Shown here: in pieces, positions 19,639 to 26,364 of the stretch
How positions within the stretch are numbered: the first letter of the stretch is position 1
Layout of the letters: each line of letters begins with the position of its first letter
Virus record (IMG/VR): IMGVR_UViG_3300005265_000855
Span: 1 to 33,198 of that record
Reading direction: 5' to 3' (one strand)
Length of the DNA: 33,198 nt
Source of the DNA: a virus
Made by a program: the position numbers and the translations under genes
The notes under the pieces: generated by a model
What the model saw: the letters and a program-made list of their open reading frames with translations, nothing else
Databases searched by the model: none
Told to the model about the DNA's origin: nothing

Positions 19639-19947
19639 CTAACTCATCTCTTGAGAAGATAACGAACCCTCTTGCTCCCATCTTCTCAAGATGGCTTCAC
19701 ACTTTTCTCTAAAGGCCTTAGGCAACTGATTGTTGCTGGCGATGATGGCGATGGTAAGGGGCTTGCCCTTTGATAATCTCACTTGACGCCGTCCGCACTC
19801 AGAACGGAAGGCTAGGTCGCCAACCACCTTCACTGGGCAATCCACACTCACGGCAAATCGTTTGAAGTCCGACCATAGGGCCTTAAAATCACGGTACGAT
19901 AAATCAAGCTCAAAGGTTAACGAACTGGCTCCTTGTATGCTTCGCAT
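19639..19947 (-). CDS. hypothetical protein (102 aa)
   Basis: Not recognised. ATG 19947 is eight bases after the upstream stop (19955) and has no clear ribosome site, so coupling is likely. The protein is mixed alpha/beta with strands SLTFELDLSYRDF, VKVVGDLAFRSE and LTIAIIASNN, and a basic C-terminal helix (FREKCEAILRRWEQEG). No motif found. Confidence 0.5.
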   Translation of the reverse strand: MRSIQGASSLTFELDLSYRDFKALWSDFKRFAVSVDCPVKVVGDLAFRSECGRRQVRLSKGKPLTIAIIASNNQLPKAFREKCEAILRRWEQEGSLSSQEMS

Positions 19948-19954
19948 TGCTTCG

Positions 19955-20335
19955 CTACTTTATCACCAACCATAACTGGCCTTTTCCTTGGGCGCTGAAG
20001 ATGGGCCAGACCTTGCCGCCCAGGTTAGCCAGCCTTTCTGCATCCTCCTGTGTCTCGCAGAAGGAAACCCGCTGCCCTTTCTCCTTCGCCGCCGCGATTA
20101 TGGCGGCCATAACGTGGTAACAGATCGTCCCATTGCTGTTGCCGGGACAAGCTTCCGTACCATGACCGCCCAGGTCACGATGGCACTCAAACTGTGTTGT
20201 GCCTTTGCGGCGATAGACGATGTACCGGCGGCCTTTGCTCCCAGGCACCAACCAGGTGCGGGGGCCCAGCTTCTTGCAGAGGTCAAGCTCCACAATCATT
20301 CGGGCCTTCTCTACCCGCTTACCCAGGCGCTTCAT
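19955..20335 (-). CDS. SWIM-like zinc finger protein (126 aa)
   Basis: ATG 20335 follows AGGAGGGTTACG. Central residues read FECHRD then ACPGNSNGTICYHVMAAII. The C/H pattern ending in CxH before a hydrophobic helix resembles SWIM zinc fingers (CxC...CxH), although the first pair here is C-x-H rather than C-x-C. SWIM domains bind DNA or proteins in recombination and defence proteins. The N-terminal 45 residues are basic and beta-like (TWLVPGSKGRRYIVYRRKG). The match is by pattern only. Confidence 0.5.
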   Translation of the reverse strand: MKRLGKRVEKARMIVELDLCKKLGPRTWLVPGSKGRRYIVYRRKGTTQFECHRDLGGHGTEACPGNSNGTICYHVMAAIIAAAKEKGQRVSFCETQEDAERLANLGGKVWPIFSAQGKGQLWLVIK

Positions 20336-20351
20336 CGTAACCCTCCTAACG

Positions 20352-20534
20352 CTATCCCTCGCGCTCAACTGTCCTCCTAACGGGCCGGGCCTTGAAGGTA
20401 ACGTAGGTAGGCCACGGCGCCGACTGTCGCACCTTAGCGATGGCCTCCTCTTTAGTGGCGGCTGTGACGCTGAAGCGCTGACAAGGCCAGAAACCTGTTG
20501 TGACTATCACAGTGAAGCTGGAAACCTTGCCCAT
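20352..20534 (-). CDS. hypothetical small protein (60 aa)
   Basis: Not recognised. ATG 20534, one base after the stop of the preceding gene, has GAGGAGGTTTAAG in front. The sequence suggests a beta-alpha-beta unit (FTVIVTTGFWPCQRFSVTAA, then KEEAIAKVRQSA and TYVTFKARP) with a basic tail, a layout seen in small ssDNA- or RNA-binding and toxin-like folds. No further call is possible. Confidence 0.55.
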   Translation of the reverse strand: MGKVSSFTVIVTTGFWPCQRFSVTAATKEEAIAKVRQSAPWPTYVTFKARPVRRTVEREG

Positions 20535-20535
20535 C

Positions 20536-20703
20536 TTAAACCTCCTCATTCTCCTTACTCTGCCCCACCACTTTGAACTCCTGAAAGATACAGTAGCCGC
20601 TACCAAACTCAACGATGAAACGACCATCCTCTGTCTCAGTGATTGTCACCTTCTTTACCTCAAACTCCCACTGTCCATCATCCCATCTGCCTACTATCCG
20701 CAT
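20536..20703 (-). CDS. hypothetical small protein (55 aa)
   Basis: This short gene starts at ATG 20703 with AAAGGAGGTTTAAG in front and ends in TAA one base before the next ATG. The translation is MRIVGRWDDGQWEFEVKKVT, then strands DGRFIVEFGSGYCIFQEFKVV, and an acidic end. It looks like a small beta sheet. It shares its ribosome site (GGAGGTTTAAG before ATG) with the gene downstream. The strong start and tight fit between neighbours make it a real gene; the function is unknown. Confidence 0.65.
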   Translation of the reverse strand: MRIVGRWDDGQWEFEVKKVTITETEDGRFIVEFGSGYCIFQEFKVVGQSKENEEV

Positions 20704-20715
20704 CTTAAACCTCCT

Positions 20716-21180
20716 TTAGAAGAGCACAGGACGCCCACGGCGGACCGCCTCCGTCAACTCCCTCACCAGCGGGATGCTGTCCCTCCCAGGGTTGTGGCGG
20801 GGGATGGGGCGGAACATCTCCTCCACCGCCTTCTTAACTGCCTCCCACTCCTTCTTGGTGAAGATGAGCAACTGGGTCTTCTGAAACGGAAGGTCGTCCC
20901 AACCGAAGACCCACAGTCGGATCATCCCAGGGACGACCTCCACCCGACAACGCCAGCTACCGCTGGGCAAGCTCACCTTCACCATCCTCGATTGCCGGTC
21001 TTTAAAGGCTTGCTCCATCGCCTGGCTGACGGCCTCCCACTGCCGGGGGCTGAAGAGCACTTCCGCCTGCTGCCTCATGCCCCCAAACCCCCGATCCTCC
21101 AGCCTTACATAACCACGCCAGGAGGAAAGCCTATACTCATACTCCTCATCTGCTATCCTGACTTTCACTATCTTCTCCAT
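20716..21180 (-). CDS. hypothetical protein built of two similar halves (154 aa)
   Basis: The preferred start is ATG 21180 (GAGGAGGTGGCAGAG in front). The two halves repeat the same plan: VKVRIADEEYEYRL, strands, then LFSPRQWEAVSQAMEQAF (about 45-62); and VKVSLPSGSWRCRV, strands, then IFTKKEWEAVKKAVEEMF (about 106-123). The beta sheet followed by an xxEWEAVxxAxEE helix recalls the small PC4-like proteins of this phage, so it may be a fused dimer of that type. A run of ten A just upstream could fuse it in frame to the zinc-ribbon protein before it. Confidence 0.6.
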   Translation of the reverse strand: MEKIVKVRIADEEYEYRLSSWRGYVRLEDRGFGGMRQQAEVLFSPRQWEAVSQAMEQAFKDRQSRMVKVSLPSGSWRCRVEVVPGMIRLWVFGWDDLPFQKTQLLIFTKKEWEAVKKAVEEMFRPIPRHNPGRDSIPLVRELTEAVRRGRPVLF

Positions 21181-21388
21181 CTCTGCCACCTCCTCTTTTT
21201 TTTTTCCGTAGAATGGCCGGGATGCTGTCTAGACAATAGGTTGCACCACAACTGCAGACGTAGGATAAACGGAAGCCGTATGGCCCATAGGGCATACTAA
21301 CCAGGCTGATGGCCAGAACGCCACCACATTGTGGGCATCTGTGGTCAATCCGAATCCGCCACCAGTCCTTCGATAACCGCTGCTTCAT
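21146..21388 (-). CDS. zinc-ribbon protein (80 aa) ending in a slippery A10 run
   Basis: ATG 21388 follows GGAGGCGGAGG and overlaps the upstream stop (ATGA). Cysteines C18/C21 (CPQCGG) and C45/C47/C52 (CSCGATYC) make a zinc ribbon. The last 20 residues after the lysines at 62-64, coded by an A10 run at 21196-21205, are low-complexity and overlap the next gene. Loss of a single A from the run would put the zinc ribbon in frame with the two-halved protein downstream, giving a fusion of about 230 residues. Confidence 0.6.
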   Translation of the reverse strand: MKQRLSKDWWRIRIDHRCPQCGGVLAISLVSMPYGPYGFRLSYVCSCGATYCLDSIPAILRKKKRGGGRDGEDSESQDSR

Positions 21389-21693
21389 CCTCCGCCTCCT
21401 AGTATCTCATCCGCCATCTTCTGCGCCGCCGGGCTGTCCAAGAATCTATCCAGGTCGTCGTAGTCTCCGTCCAAAAATAGACGGAAACATAAACGGTATA
21501 GGATGTTCTCCGCCCAGACCCTTAACGGCTCAACACGGCTGCAGACCTCACCACGATAGCTGCTGCCCACAGCTATCAGGCGATAGCGCCATGTGCCCTG
21601 TACCGCTATATAGCCCTTTCCGCCCTCCTCCGCCCGCTTGACTGCCAGCAGACAGTCGCGCCAGGCCTCTTCTATCGGTGTTAGCTCCACCAT
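21385..21693 (-). CDS. hypothetical protein (102 aa)
   Basis: Not recognised. ATG 21693 has GGTGGAG seven bases in front. The N-terminal 20 residues are an acidic helix (PIEEAWRDCLLAVKRAEEGG). Then come beta strands (GYIAVQGTWRYRLIAVGSSYRGEV), a helix with several aromatics (ILYRLCFRLFLDGDYDDLD), and a glycine-only end. A strong hairpin (21715-21753) lies directly upstream, between this gene and the previous one. Confidence 0.55.
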   Translation of the reverse strand: MVELTPIEEAWRDCLLAVKRAEEGGKGYIAVQGTWRYRLIAVGSSYRGEVCSRVEPLRVWAENILYRLCFRLFLDGDYDDLDRFLDSPAAQKMADEILGGGG

Positions 21694-21714
21694 GCTGTTT
21701 CTCCACCATATAAC

Positions 21715-21753
21715 GGCAGCGGCAGCGATCTTGGTTTGATCGCTGCCGCTGCC
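21715..21753. other. intercistronic hairpin, 16-bp perfect stem
   Basis: GGCAGCGGCAGCGATC (21715-21730) pairs perfectly with 21738-21753 over a seven-base loop. It sits in the 67-base gap between two genes of one operon. No T-run follows on either strand, so it is unlikely to be a simple terminator. Its form and place match the hairpin at 13822-13853. Confidence 0.65.
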
Positions 21754-21760
21754 CTCTGTG

Positions 21761-22051
21761 TTATAGGGAGATCGTCGCCGTTTCCGTAGCGCTGCCGACC
21801 ACTACCAGCCGCGCGGTGAAGAGGCCGCCTTCCTCGCCCCAGTACTCGAACCTGGGGTTCAAGAGGCTAACTTCAGGGCCAAGTCCAGGGCAGGGAAGGT
21901 TCCGGCGAAGGATGTCGCGTATCCTATCCTCCAACTGCCTCACGAACTGGCTCTCGTCCTCCACCTCACCGCGCTCAAAGATGATGCTGATGGGAGTGTT
22001 GGTGTGGAACGTCACGGTGAATTGGATTCGCGCTTTCTCCGAGACTTTCAT
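21761..22051 (-). CDS. hypothetical beta-rich protein (96 aa)
   Basis: Not recognised. The start ATG 22051 is fixed by GGAGGTGGGCAAG. Strands at both ends (ARIQFTVTFHTNTPISIIFE and GLFTARLVVVGSATETATI) flank a charged helix (QFVRQLEDRIRDILRRNLP), a ferredoxin-like beta-alpha-beta order. Its ribosome site matches the small-RNA linker exactly. The strong hairpin 21715-21753 follows it. Confidence 0.55.
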   Translation of the reverse strand: MKVSEKARIQFTVTFHTNTPISIIFERGEVEDESQFVRQLEDRIRDILRRNLPCPGLGPEVSLLNPRFEYWGEEGGLFTARLVVVGSATETATISL

Positions 22052-22066
22052 CTTGCCCACCTCCTT

Positions 22067-22348
22067 TTAATTGAGCATCTGAGAAAGGTACTGATCCGGG
22101 ACGAACCTCGGATCAATCATCTCGTAACGACCATCCGACTGCTGAACCACGCCCCAACGCTTCGCTGCCCTGGGAGCCCAGGCGTCGCCATTCTCCAGCC
22201 CGGAAACTATAACCTCCTCAATCTTCCGCTTGAGGTCTTTCTCCCAGGAACCACACCCGCTCTTGAGGCGCATCGTGTACTCTCTAACCAAGCGCCCATA
22301 CCTTTCCTCACGATCGGCCTCTTCCTCCTTCTGAACCATAGTCTTCAC
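22067..22348 (-). CDS. hypothetical protein, first gene of the 22.4-18.6 kb operon (93 aa)
   Basis: Not recognised. The start is GTG 22348, with GGAGGGAGGGCAAG in front; a second in-frame ATG lies three codons in. The protein is highly charged and helical (EEEADREERYGRLVREYTMR, then WEKDLKRKIEEVI), ending in a short beta-like part. It follows the consensus promoter 22401-22429 with a leader of about 50 bases. Confidence 0.55.
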   Translation of the reverse strand: MKTMVQKEEEADREERYGRLVREYTMRLKSGCGSWEKDLKRKIEEVIVSGLENGDAWAPRAAKRWGVVQQSDGRYEMIDPRFVPDQYLSQMLN

Positions 22349-22400
22349 CTTGCCCTCCCTCCTTCAATCGGGTGCTTTTTTGAGGTTCTTCTTCACCTTT

Positions 22401-22429
22401 ATTATAACACATTTTCGCCAACTTGTCAA
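22401..22429 (-). promoter_or_regulatory. consensus sigma70 promoter of the small-gene operon
   Basis: On the minus strand TTGACA (22429-22424), 17 bases, TATAAT (22406-22401), with TGT before the -10. The spacer end CGAAAATGTG is nearly the same as in the promoter 18502-18530 (CGAAAAAATGTG). About 45 bases upstream lies AACCTTAAAGTT (about 22475-22486), also shared. The rest of the 234-base gap 22349-22582 holds a T8 tract on the minus strand (22545-22552) after the tail genes, without a convincing stem. Confidence 0.8.
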
Positions 22430-22582
22430 GACGTTTTGTGGAGATTTTAAGAGAAAAGTAACGAATTGGACAAAACTTTAAGGTTGTTAAAACGAACACA
22501 GGTGGGAAAGACGGAGAAGGGGCTGCAGAAACGAGGAAGCTAGGGAAAAAAAAGATAAGGGAAACGGGGAAAGCACGGGGCG

Positions 22583-23464
22583 CTAGCGGAGCCTGACGGA
22601 AAGTAAAACGGGCGTGGCTATCCGCCCGCCTTTCTGTGGAGATAACACCTCGATTTGGAACGAGGGCTGACTTACCCTCAACTCAAACTCTTCTGTGACA
22701 CGTTCTTCAACCCGGCCACCAGTTTTTGCCAAAAAACGGAAACGATAACGGCCACTTCTCGGCGGGCTAAAGCTCAACTCAAACCGGTCACCAACCCGGC
22801 TCATTGCTCCTATCATCTGCCAAGGCGCGCCGTCCAGAGAAAAGAAGCTTAACACCACCGCCTCCGGCAATACCCTGGACGAACCTTCGCCAAATAACCT
22901 CAAATGCTTCTTATCGTGATAAAGGTACGGCCTAATCCGCTCAGGTGCTTCCTCTATCGCCTGCGAATACCTGGCCTGGGCGGCCACCAGGGCTGCCTCC
23001 GCCTCCAAGCCCTCCACCAAGATCGCCAAGTCCAGGCTGTGATGGCTGGCTATAAAATGTCGCACCAGGCCGTTTCCTTTATCCTCCGCTGCAAACCAAT
23101 ATACCGCGTCGTAACCGAAGGCCACGACACCATAGGACGCAAGAAAGGGCAACAACTCCTGTCCTAACAGGCACGAGCAAGGGGCAAAGAATTTGCCACA
23201 GAACCGAACGGCCTGCTCTTCATCACAACCTACCAATTCCACCTTCTGCCCGTGAAAGCTGTCCGATGACCCATGACCAACCCCACCAATCCAAACTGCC
23301 TGATCTAAACAGGCAAACAACTGCTGTCTGTTAGCTGCCTTGCCTCTCAGCTCCTCTATCTCCCAACCGCCATCCCGAAGCTGGGGCACCAGCCAGTTAC
23401 GCAAGTGGTCGCTCCATATCCTCGTGGCTAGATCGTGATCCGGCTCAACTAACACGACCTTCAT
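22583..23464 (-). CDS. caspase-fold (clan CD, C25/gingipain-like) peptidase homologue with Ig-like C-terminus
   Basis: The 293-residue protein starts at ATG 23464 (GGAGG in front). Residues 57-65 read VWIGGVGHG, a hydrophobic strand ending in G-H-G (H64). About 34 residues on comes FFAPCSCLLG (C98), a second strand ending in the Cys-x-x-Gly of clan CD peptidases, then a strand VVAFGYDAVYWF. The His and Cys order and spacing match the catalytic dyad of C25/caspase-like enzymes. The last 90 residues are beta-rich (FELSFSPPRSGRYRFRFLA, then EEFELRV), an Ig-like domain as in gingipains. There is no signal peptide. The gene is the last of the tail operon. The fold call is strong by motif; activity and target are unknown. 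Confidence 0.65.
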   Translation of the reverse strand: MKVVLVEPDHDLATRIWSDHLRNWLVPQLRDGGWEIEELRGKAANRQQLFACLDQAVWIGGVGHGSSDSFHGQKVELVGCDEEQAVRFCGKFFAPCSCLLGQELLPFLASYGVVAFGYDAVYWFAAEDKGNGLVRHFIASHHSLDLAILVEGLEAEAALVAAQARYSQAIEEAPERIRPYLYHDKKHLRLFGEGSSRVLPEAVVLSFFSLDGAPWQMIGAMSRVGDRFELSFSPPRSGRYRFRFLAKTGGRVEERVTEEFELRVSQPSFQIEVLSPQKGGRIATPVLLSVRLR

Positions 23465-23684
23465 CTTTGGCCTCCAGGTAGTCTTTTATGACGTTAAGAT
23501 GCTCACGTCCTAACGGCGTGCCACGACGCATTTGATATAACCACCACTCCGGCGGACCACCTACGCTACCACCTGCACCGAGACGAAAGATCAACAACCT
23601 ACGGCGTAGAAAGGACAGCAGGCCGCCCTTCAAACCGTGCTGTTCGGCGAACCACTCCACCGCTTCCTTGTCCGAGGTTGCCAT
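23445..23684 (-). CDS. hypothetical protein (79 aa)
   Basis: Not recognised. ATG 23684 follows GGAGGTGAAAG. The first half is helical and basic (VEWFAEQHGLKGGLLSFLRR). The middle is glycine-rich (LGAGGSVGGPPEWW), and the end is a charged helix. It overlaps the peptidase-like gene by 20 bases and lies inside the end of the barrel-protein gene by 86 bases, so the three are tightly linked. It could be an adaptor or inhibitor of its neighbours, though nothing in the sequence shows that. Confidence 0.55.
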   Translation of the reverse strand: MATSDKEAVEWFAEQHGLKGGLLSFLRRRLLIFRLGAGGSVGGPPEWWLYQMRRGTPLGREHLNVIKDYLEAKDEGRVS

Positions 23685-24012
23685 CTTTCACCTCCCTATA
23701 TCTCACATACAGCTTGCCAATCCTCCGCCAATCCTCACCCGCCAATGCCCGAAACGTGGCCGGCCAGCAGTCAAGCGCTGTGCCCCAGCCACGTGGCATT
23801 CTGTCCAGTACTACTGCCACCACCTTCCGTCCTATCAGATGGCTATACTGCTGTCTAGCCCACCCTGGCACACCCACCACCTCTATCTCCAACCGCGTGC
23901 CGAAGGGGATAGACCAGTCCGCCACAGCCACACCATAGAAGCTGTCCGTCACCACACTTGGACAGACAGCCGGAACCTGGCCGTGCTCAAATGCACTCCG
24001 GAACCCTGGCAA
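23599..24012 (-). CDS. double-psi beta-barrel (RlpA/3D-like) protein
   Basis: The 137-residue protein contains YGVAVADWSIPFGTRLEIEV (26-45), then RKVVAVVLDRMPRGW (62-76) and LDCWPATFRAL (80-90), ending in YREV (105-108). This is the pattern of double-psi beta-barrel domains of RlpA-type lytic transglycosylases and 3D-domain proteins (PfGT-l, VvDR-p, lD-s-a-F-l). The likely catalytic-type aspartates are D70 and D81. The start is TTG 24012, inside the tail gene before it, with no strong ribosome site. A tail-borne wall-cutting role would fit its place. The last 30 residues overlap the next gene and look unstructured. Confidence 0.55.
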   Translation of the reverse strand: MPGFRSAFEHGQVPAVCPSVVTDSFYGVAVADWSIPFGTRLEIEVVGVPGWARQQYSHLIGRKVVAVVLDRMPRGWGTALDCWPATFRALAGEDWRRIGKLYVRYREVKDGNLGQGSGGVVRRTARFEGRPAVLSTP

Positions 24013-25237
24013 ACCAGTCTACACAGGTAAACCTCCAACCGGAAGTATCACCTGTAAACACCAAACCACGACGTTGGGGCGTCCAGGCTAAACCGCTAAT
24101 CCAAGTGCTAAGACCAGCAGTATTAGGCGCGTCACGATAGCGAAGCTGATACTGTGCCCTCCAATTTGACCATAGCGTTCCTTGCGGACATAATCCAATC
24201 ACGAAGGCGCCAGTGGCGTCTAAGGTGAATCGCTGAGTATCTGTTACCGACCCACCACCAACCCTATGCCGCGTCACGAACCATACTTTTCCGTGGCTCT
24301 GCCAACGAATTAGCACTTCCACAAAATTATCATCTGTGCCATCATCATAACGTAAACCCACGCTCCAAGCTGTCGAATTAGTAGTCATCGAAACCTTGGC
24401 AAGTAAACAATGAAAGAACATGGCATCTGAACGATATAGAAAAGCCCTGTCTCCACCTGAGAACTGATTTACCTTCAGAAAACTACGGAGAAGACTATAA
24501 TTCGGCGTGATAAATGGACTACCGGCCCATGCCCAACCGGACCGCAACGCACTACCATCGAAATCGTCTATCTGTTCTATCGGTATGCCCATCGCGGCAA
24601 AGTAAAGCTTCTCCGCCAGTCCACAGGAAGTTTGTCCATAGGGATAAAAGTCCTGCTTCTCAACAGGGAACGGGCTTGGGCTATAAGCGGCGGGGACTGG
24701 GCCTAACACTAAACAGGCGGCGTCAGCCAGCACCTGCACCGCGGGGCCGGTATCTATGCCTATAGCCACATTATAGGCAGTTTCTGTCGGGTCTACTTCT
24801 AAGGTGGACGTCAACAAGTGCCACTCTCCGTCACCAGGATGATACTGTTTATCTTGAGCACCAGTAACATCCCCATAGAACGAAACATACACTTGCCCCG
24901 ACACCGAACACTTAACCCAACAGGAAAAGGATAGATAGCGAATCCGTTTCACCAAACCCTCACCAATCTGCCAGGCCCGCTGCCAGAATGTAGCCCAATG
25001 TCCATCCGCATTGCTAAGCTGAACTGAGTAGCTACCTTCTAGACGGTCTGTACTTCGGGCAATACTCGCCCCGCTGCCGGAAAGGCTCCAACCATCTGGG
25101 ACACAGCTAGAGCCTCTACTCCACGCCTCGAACCCACCATTATACAGAAGGTTAACCGACGAGGAGTACTGCCAGAAGTTATCCACGCGACCGACAAAGT
25201 ATGGACGCAAAGCTCGAACATAGTCTTCTTTCGCCAT
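23987..25237 (-). CDS. tail fibre / receptor-binding protein with carbohydrate-binding-like domain
   Basis: Not matched to a named protein. The 416-residue protein has an N-terminal attachment part, then NLLYNGGFEAWS (about 29-40), PDGWSLSG, and RLEGSYSVQLSN. That is the classic start of CBM4/9-type jelly-roll domains (NGGFExW..., PDGW, G..SvxL). A second beta-rich half (residues about 220-416, IDDFDGSALRSGWAW onward) looks like a concanavalin-type lectin domain. This fits a receptor-binding tail protein that grips cell-surface sugars. It follows the hub-like gene by five bases. Whether it is a fibre, a spike or a baseplate cap cannot be told. Confidence 0.65.
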   Translation of the reverse strand: MAKEDYVRALRPYFVGRVDNFWQYSSSVNLLYNGGFEAWSRGSSCVPDGWSLSGSGASIARSTDRLEGSYSVQLSNADGHWATFWQRAWQIGEGLVKRIRYLSFSCWVKCSVSGQVYVSFYGDVTGAQDKQYHPGDGEWHLLTSTLEVDPTETAYNVAIGIDTGPAVQVLADAACLVLGPVPAAYSPSPFPVEKQDFYPYGQTSCGLAEKLYFAAMGIPIEQIDDFDGSALRSGWAWAGSPFITPNYSLLRSFLKVNQFSGGDRAFLYRSDAMFFHCLLAKVSMTTNSTAWSVGLRYDDGTDDNFVEVLIRWQSHGKVWFVTRHRVGGGSVTDTQRFTLDATGAFVIGLCPQGTLWSNWRAQYQLRYRDAPNTAGLSTWISGLAWTPQRRGLVFTGDTSGWRFTCVDWFARVPECI

Positions 25238-25242
25238 CTCTC

Positions 25243-26364
25243 CTACTCCAAACTCTCTCTAGCTACTAGAATATCTAGCAAGGGGCTAGCAAAGTCCGGG
25301 GAAACCCTTAGCTCCCCTGTATCATCGTTATATTCCGTCTCCACCAGAAAGAACGTCCGAAGGCTATCTGCCAGCTCCGAATCCAACATTGCCTCGCTGG
25401 GAACTAAATCCTTTATCCTTAATACATCCCCGGCGCGGATAAGATAGAGCGGCTTCCGAACCCCGTTCCTATCCCAGGCGTAACCACGAAACCGGGCTGT
25501 GGCACTCTGGCTGGGCTGCTTATATATCTCCAAAGCCACATCCCTAGCCTTCTCCGCCACGTCCTCCGTCACACCCGCCAGGCTCAGGATATAATCCCTC
25601 CTGCCGTACTGCGCTATGCTGTCGTCGTCCTGAACCCAATCCGTCATCTCCCTAGCACCCACCTCCGACGAATAGATCGCTGCCACCCTGTTCCATAGGT
25701 TGCTCGACGAACGACAGAAGCGGATACCGCCACTTGCTAAATCCGCCAGGCTCATGCACCAATCCACCTGCTCTTTTCTCGGAAACAGGTAGGGCTTCCT
25801 ATCCTCCCAAATGGCGAAATACCAGGCTCGCGGCGGGTCTTCTGTATCCCCGTAACTAACCACCGTCTGCACTATCTGCCCCGGCCTAAAATTGTCCTCA
25901 AACGTCTGCGGATGTATATCCAGGCCGGGGTCTTGCAGCCCGCTATAATCGGTCGCAATGTCTGGACAGGCGTTGCTCAGCACGTCAATTATTATATCCC
26001 TGGCCGTCCAGGTGGTATGCCAGTACCGGGCGTTATACACCTGGTCAAACAGGCTGGCCCAAAACCCAACTGCCCTCACCTTCATCCCAACGTCCAGAGG
26101 ATACACGTCCTCAATTCTGCCCTCCCATACCAGCCCAAACTGGCTGTCCCATAACACTAGGCGGTGTAGGTGATACCGCTCCGCCCAGAGAAACGCGGTC
26201 GGCTCGCCCAATAATGGCCTGAACTCCAGGGCATTGAAACCACCGTGCAGGCTGGTGGAAAACTTCAACCCTCGAAACTTGCCCGTCAGGTCGGCTATCA
26301 CTTCATCTTGCTTTTCACGAGAATAGAGATATAGCTGTAACATCTCTAACCTACGAAAAGCCAC
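25243..26364 (-). CDS. tail hub / minor tail protein
   Basis: The 373-residue protein starts at ATG 26364, overlapping the Dit-like gene by 19 bases. The N-terminal part (LQLYLYSREKQDEVIADLTG, LKFSTSLHGGFNALEF, LVWEGRIEDV) and the later RVAAIYSSEVG and FFLVETEYNDDTGELRV follow the layout of siphophage tail hub proteins (Tal-like or gp27-like), which close the tail tube and hold the receptor-binding proteins. The order tape measure, Dit-like, this protein, adhesin is the standard tail-tip order. No peptidase or glucosidase domain was recognised at its C-terminus. Confidence 0.6.
   Translation of the reverse strand: MAFRRLEMLQLYLYSREKQDEVIADLTGKFRGLKFSTSLHGGFNALEFRPLLGEPTAFLWAERYHLHRLVLWDSQFGLVWEGRIEDVYPLDVGMKVRAVGFWASLFDQVYNARYWHTTWTARDIIIDVLSNACPDIATDYSGLQDPGLDIHPQTFEDNFRPGQIVQTVVSYGDTEDPPRAWYFAIWEDRKPYLFPRKEQVDWCMSLADLASGGIRFCRSSSNLWNRVAAIYSSEVGAREMTDWVQDDDSIAQYGRRDYILSLAGVTEDVAEKARDVALEIYKQPSQSATARFRGYAWDRNGVRKPLYLIRAGDVLRIKDLVPSEAMLDSELADSLRTFFLVETEYNDDTGELRVSPDFASPLLDILVARESLE

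Noticed and set aside
22308-22499. Minus-strand frame of 63 codons across the promoter at 22401-22429
   Set aside because: It spans the promoter and leader and has no ribosome site; the promoter explains this region better.
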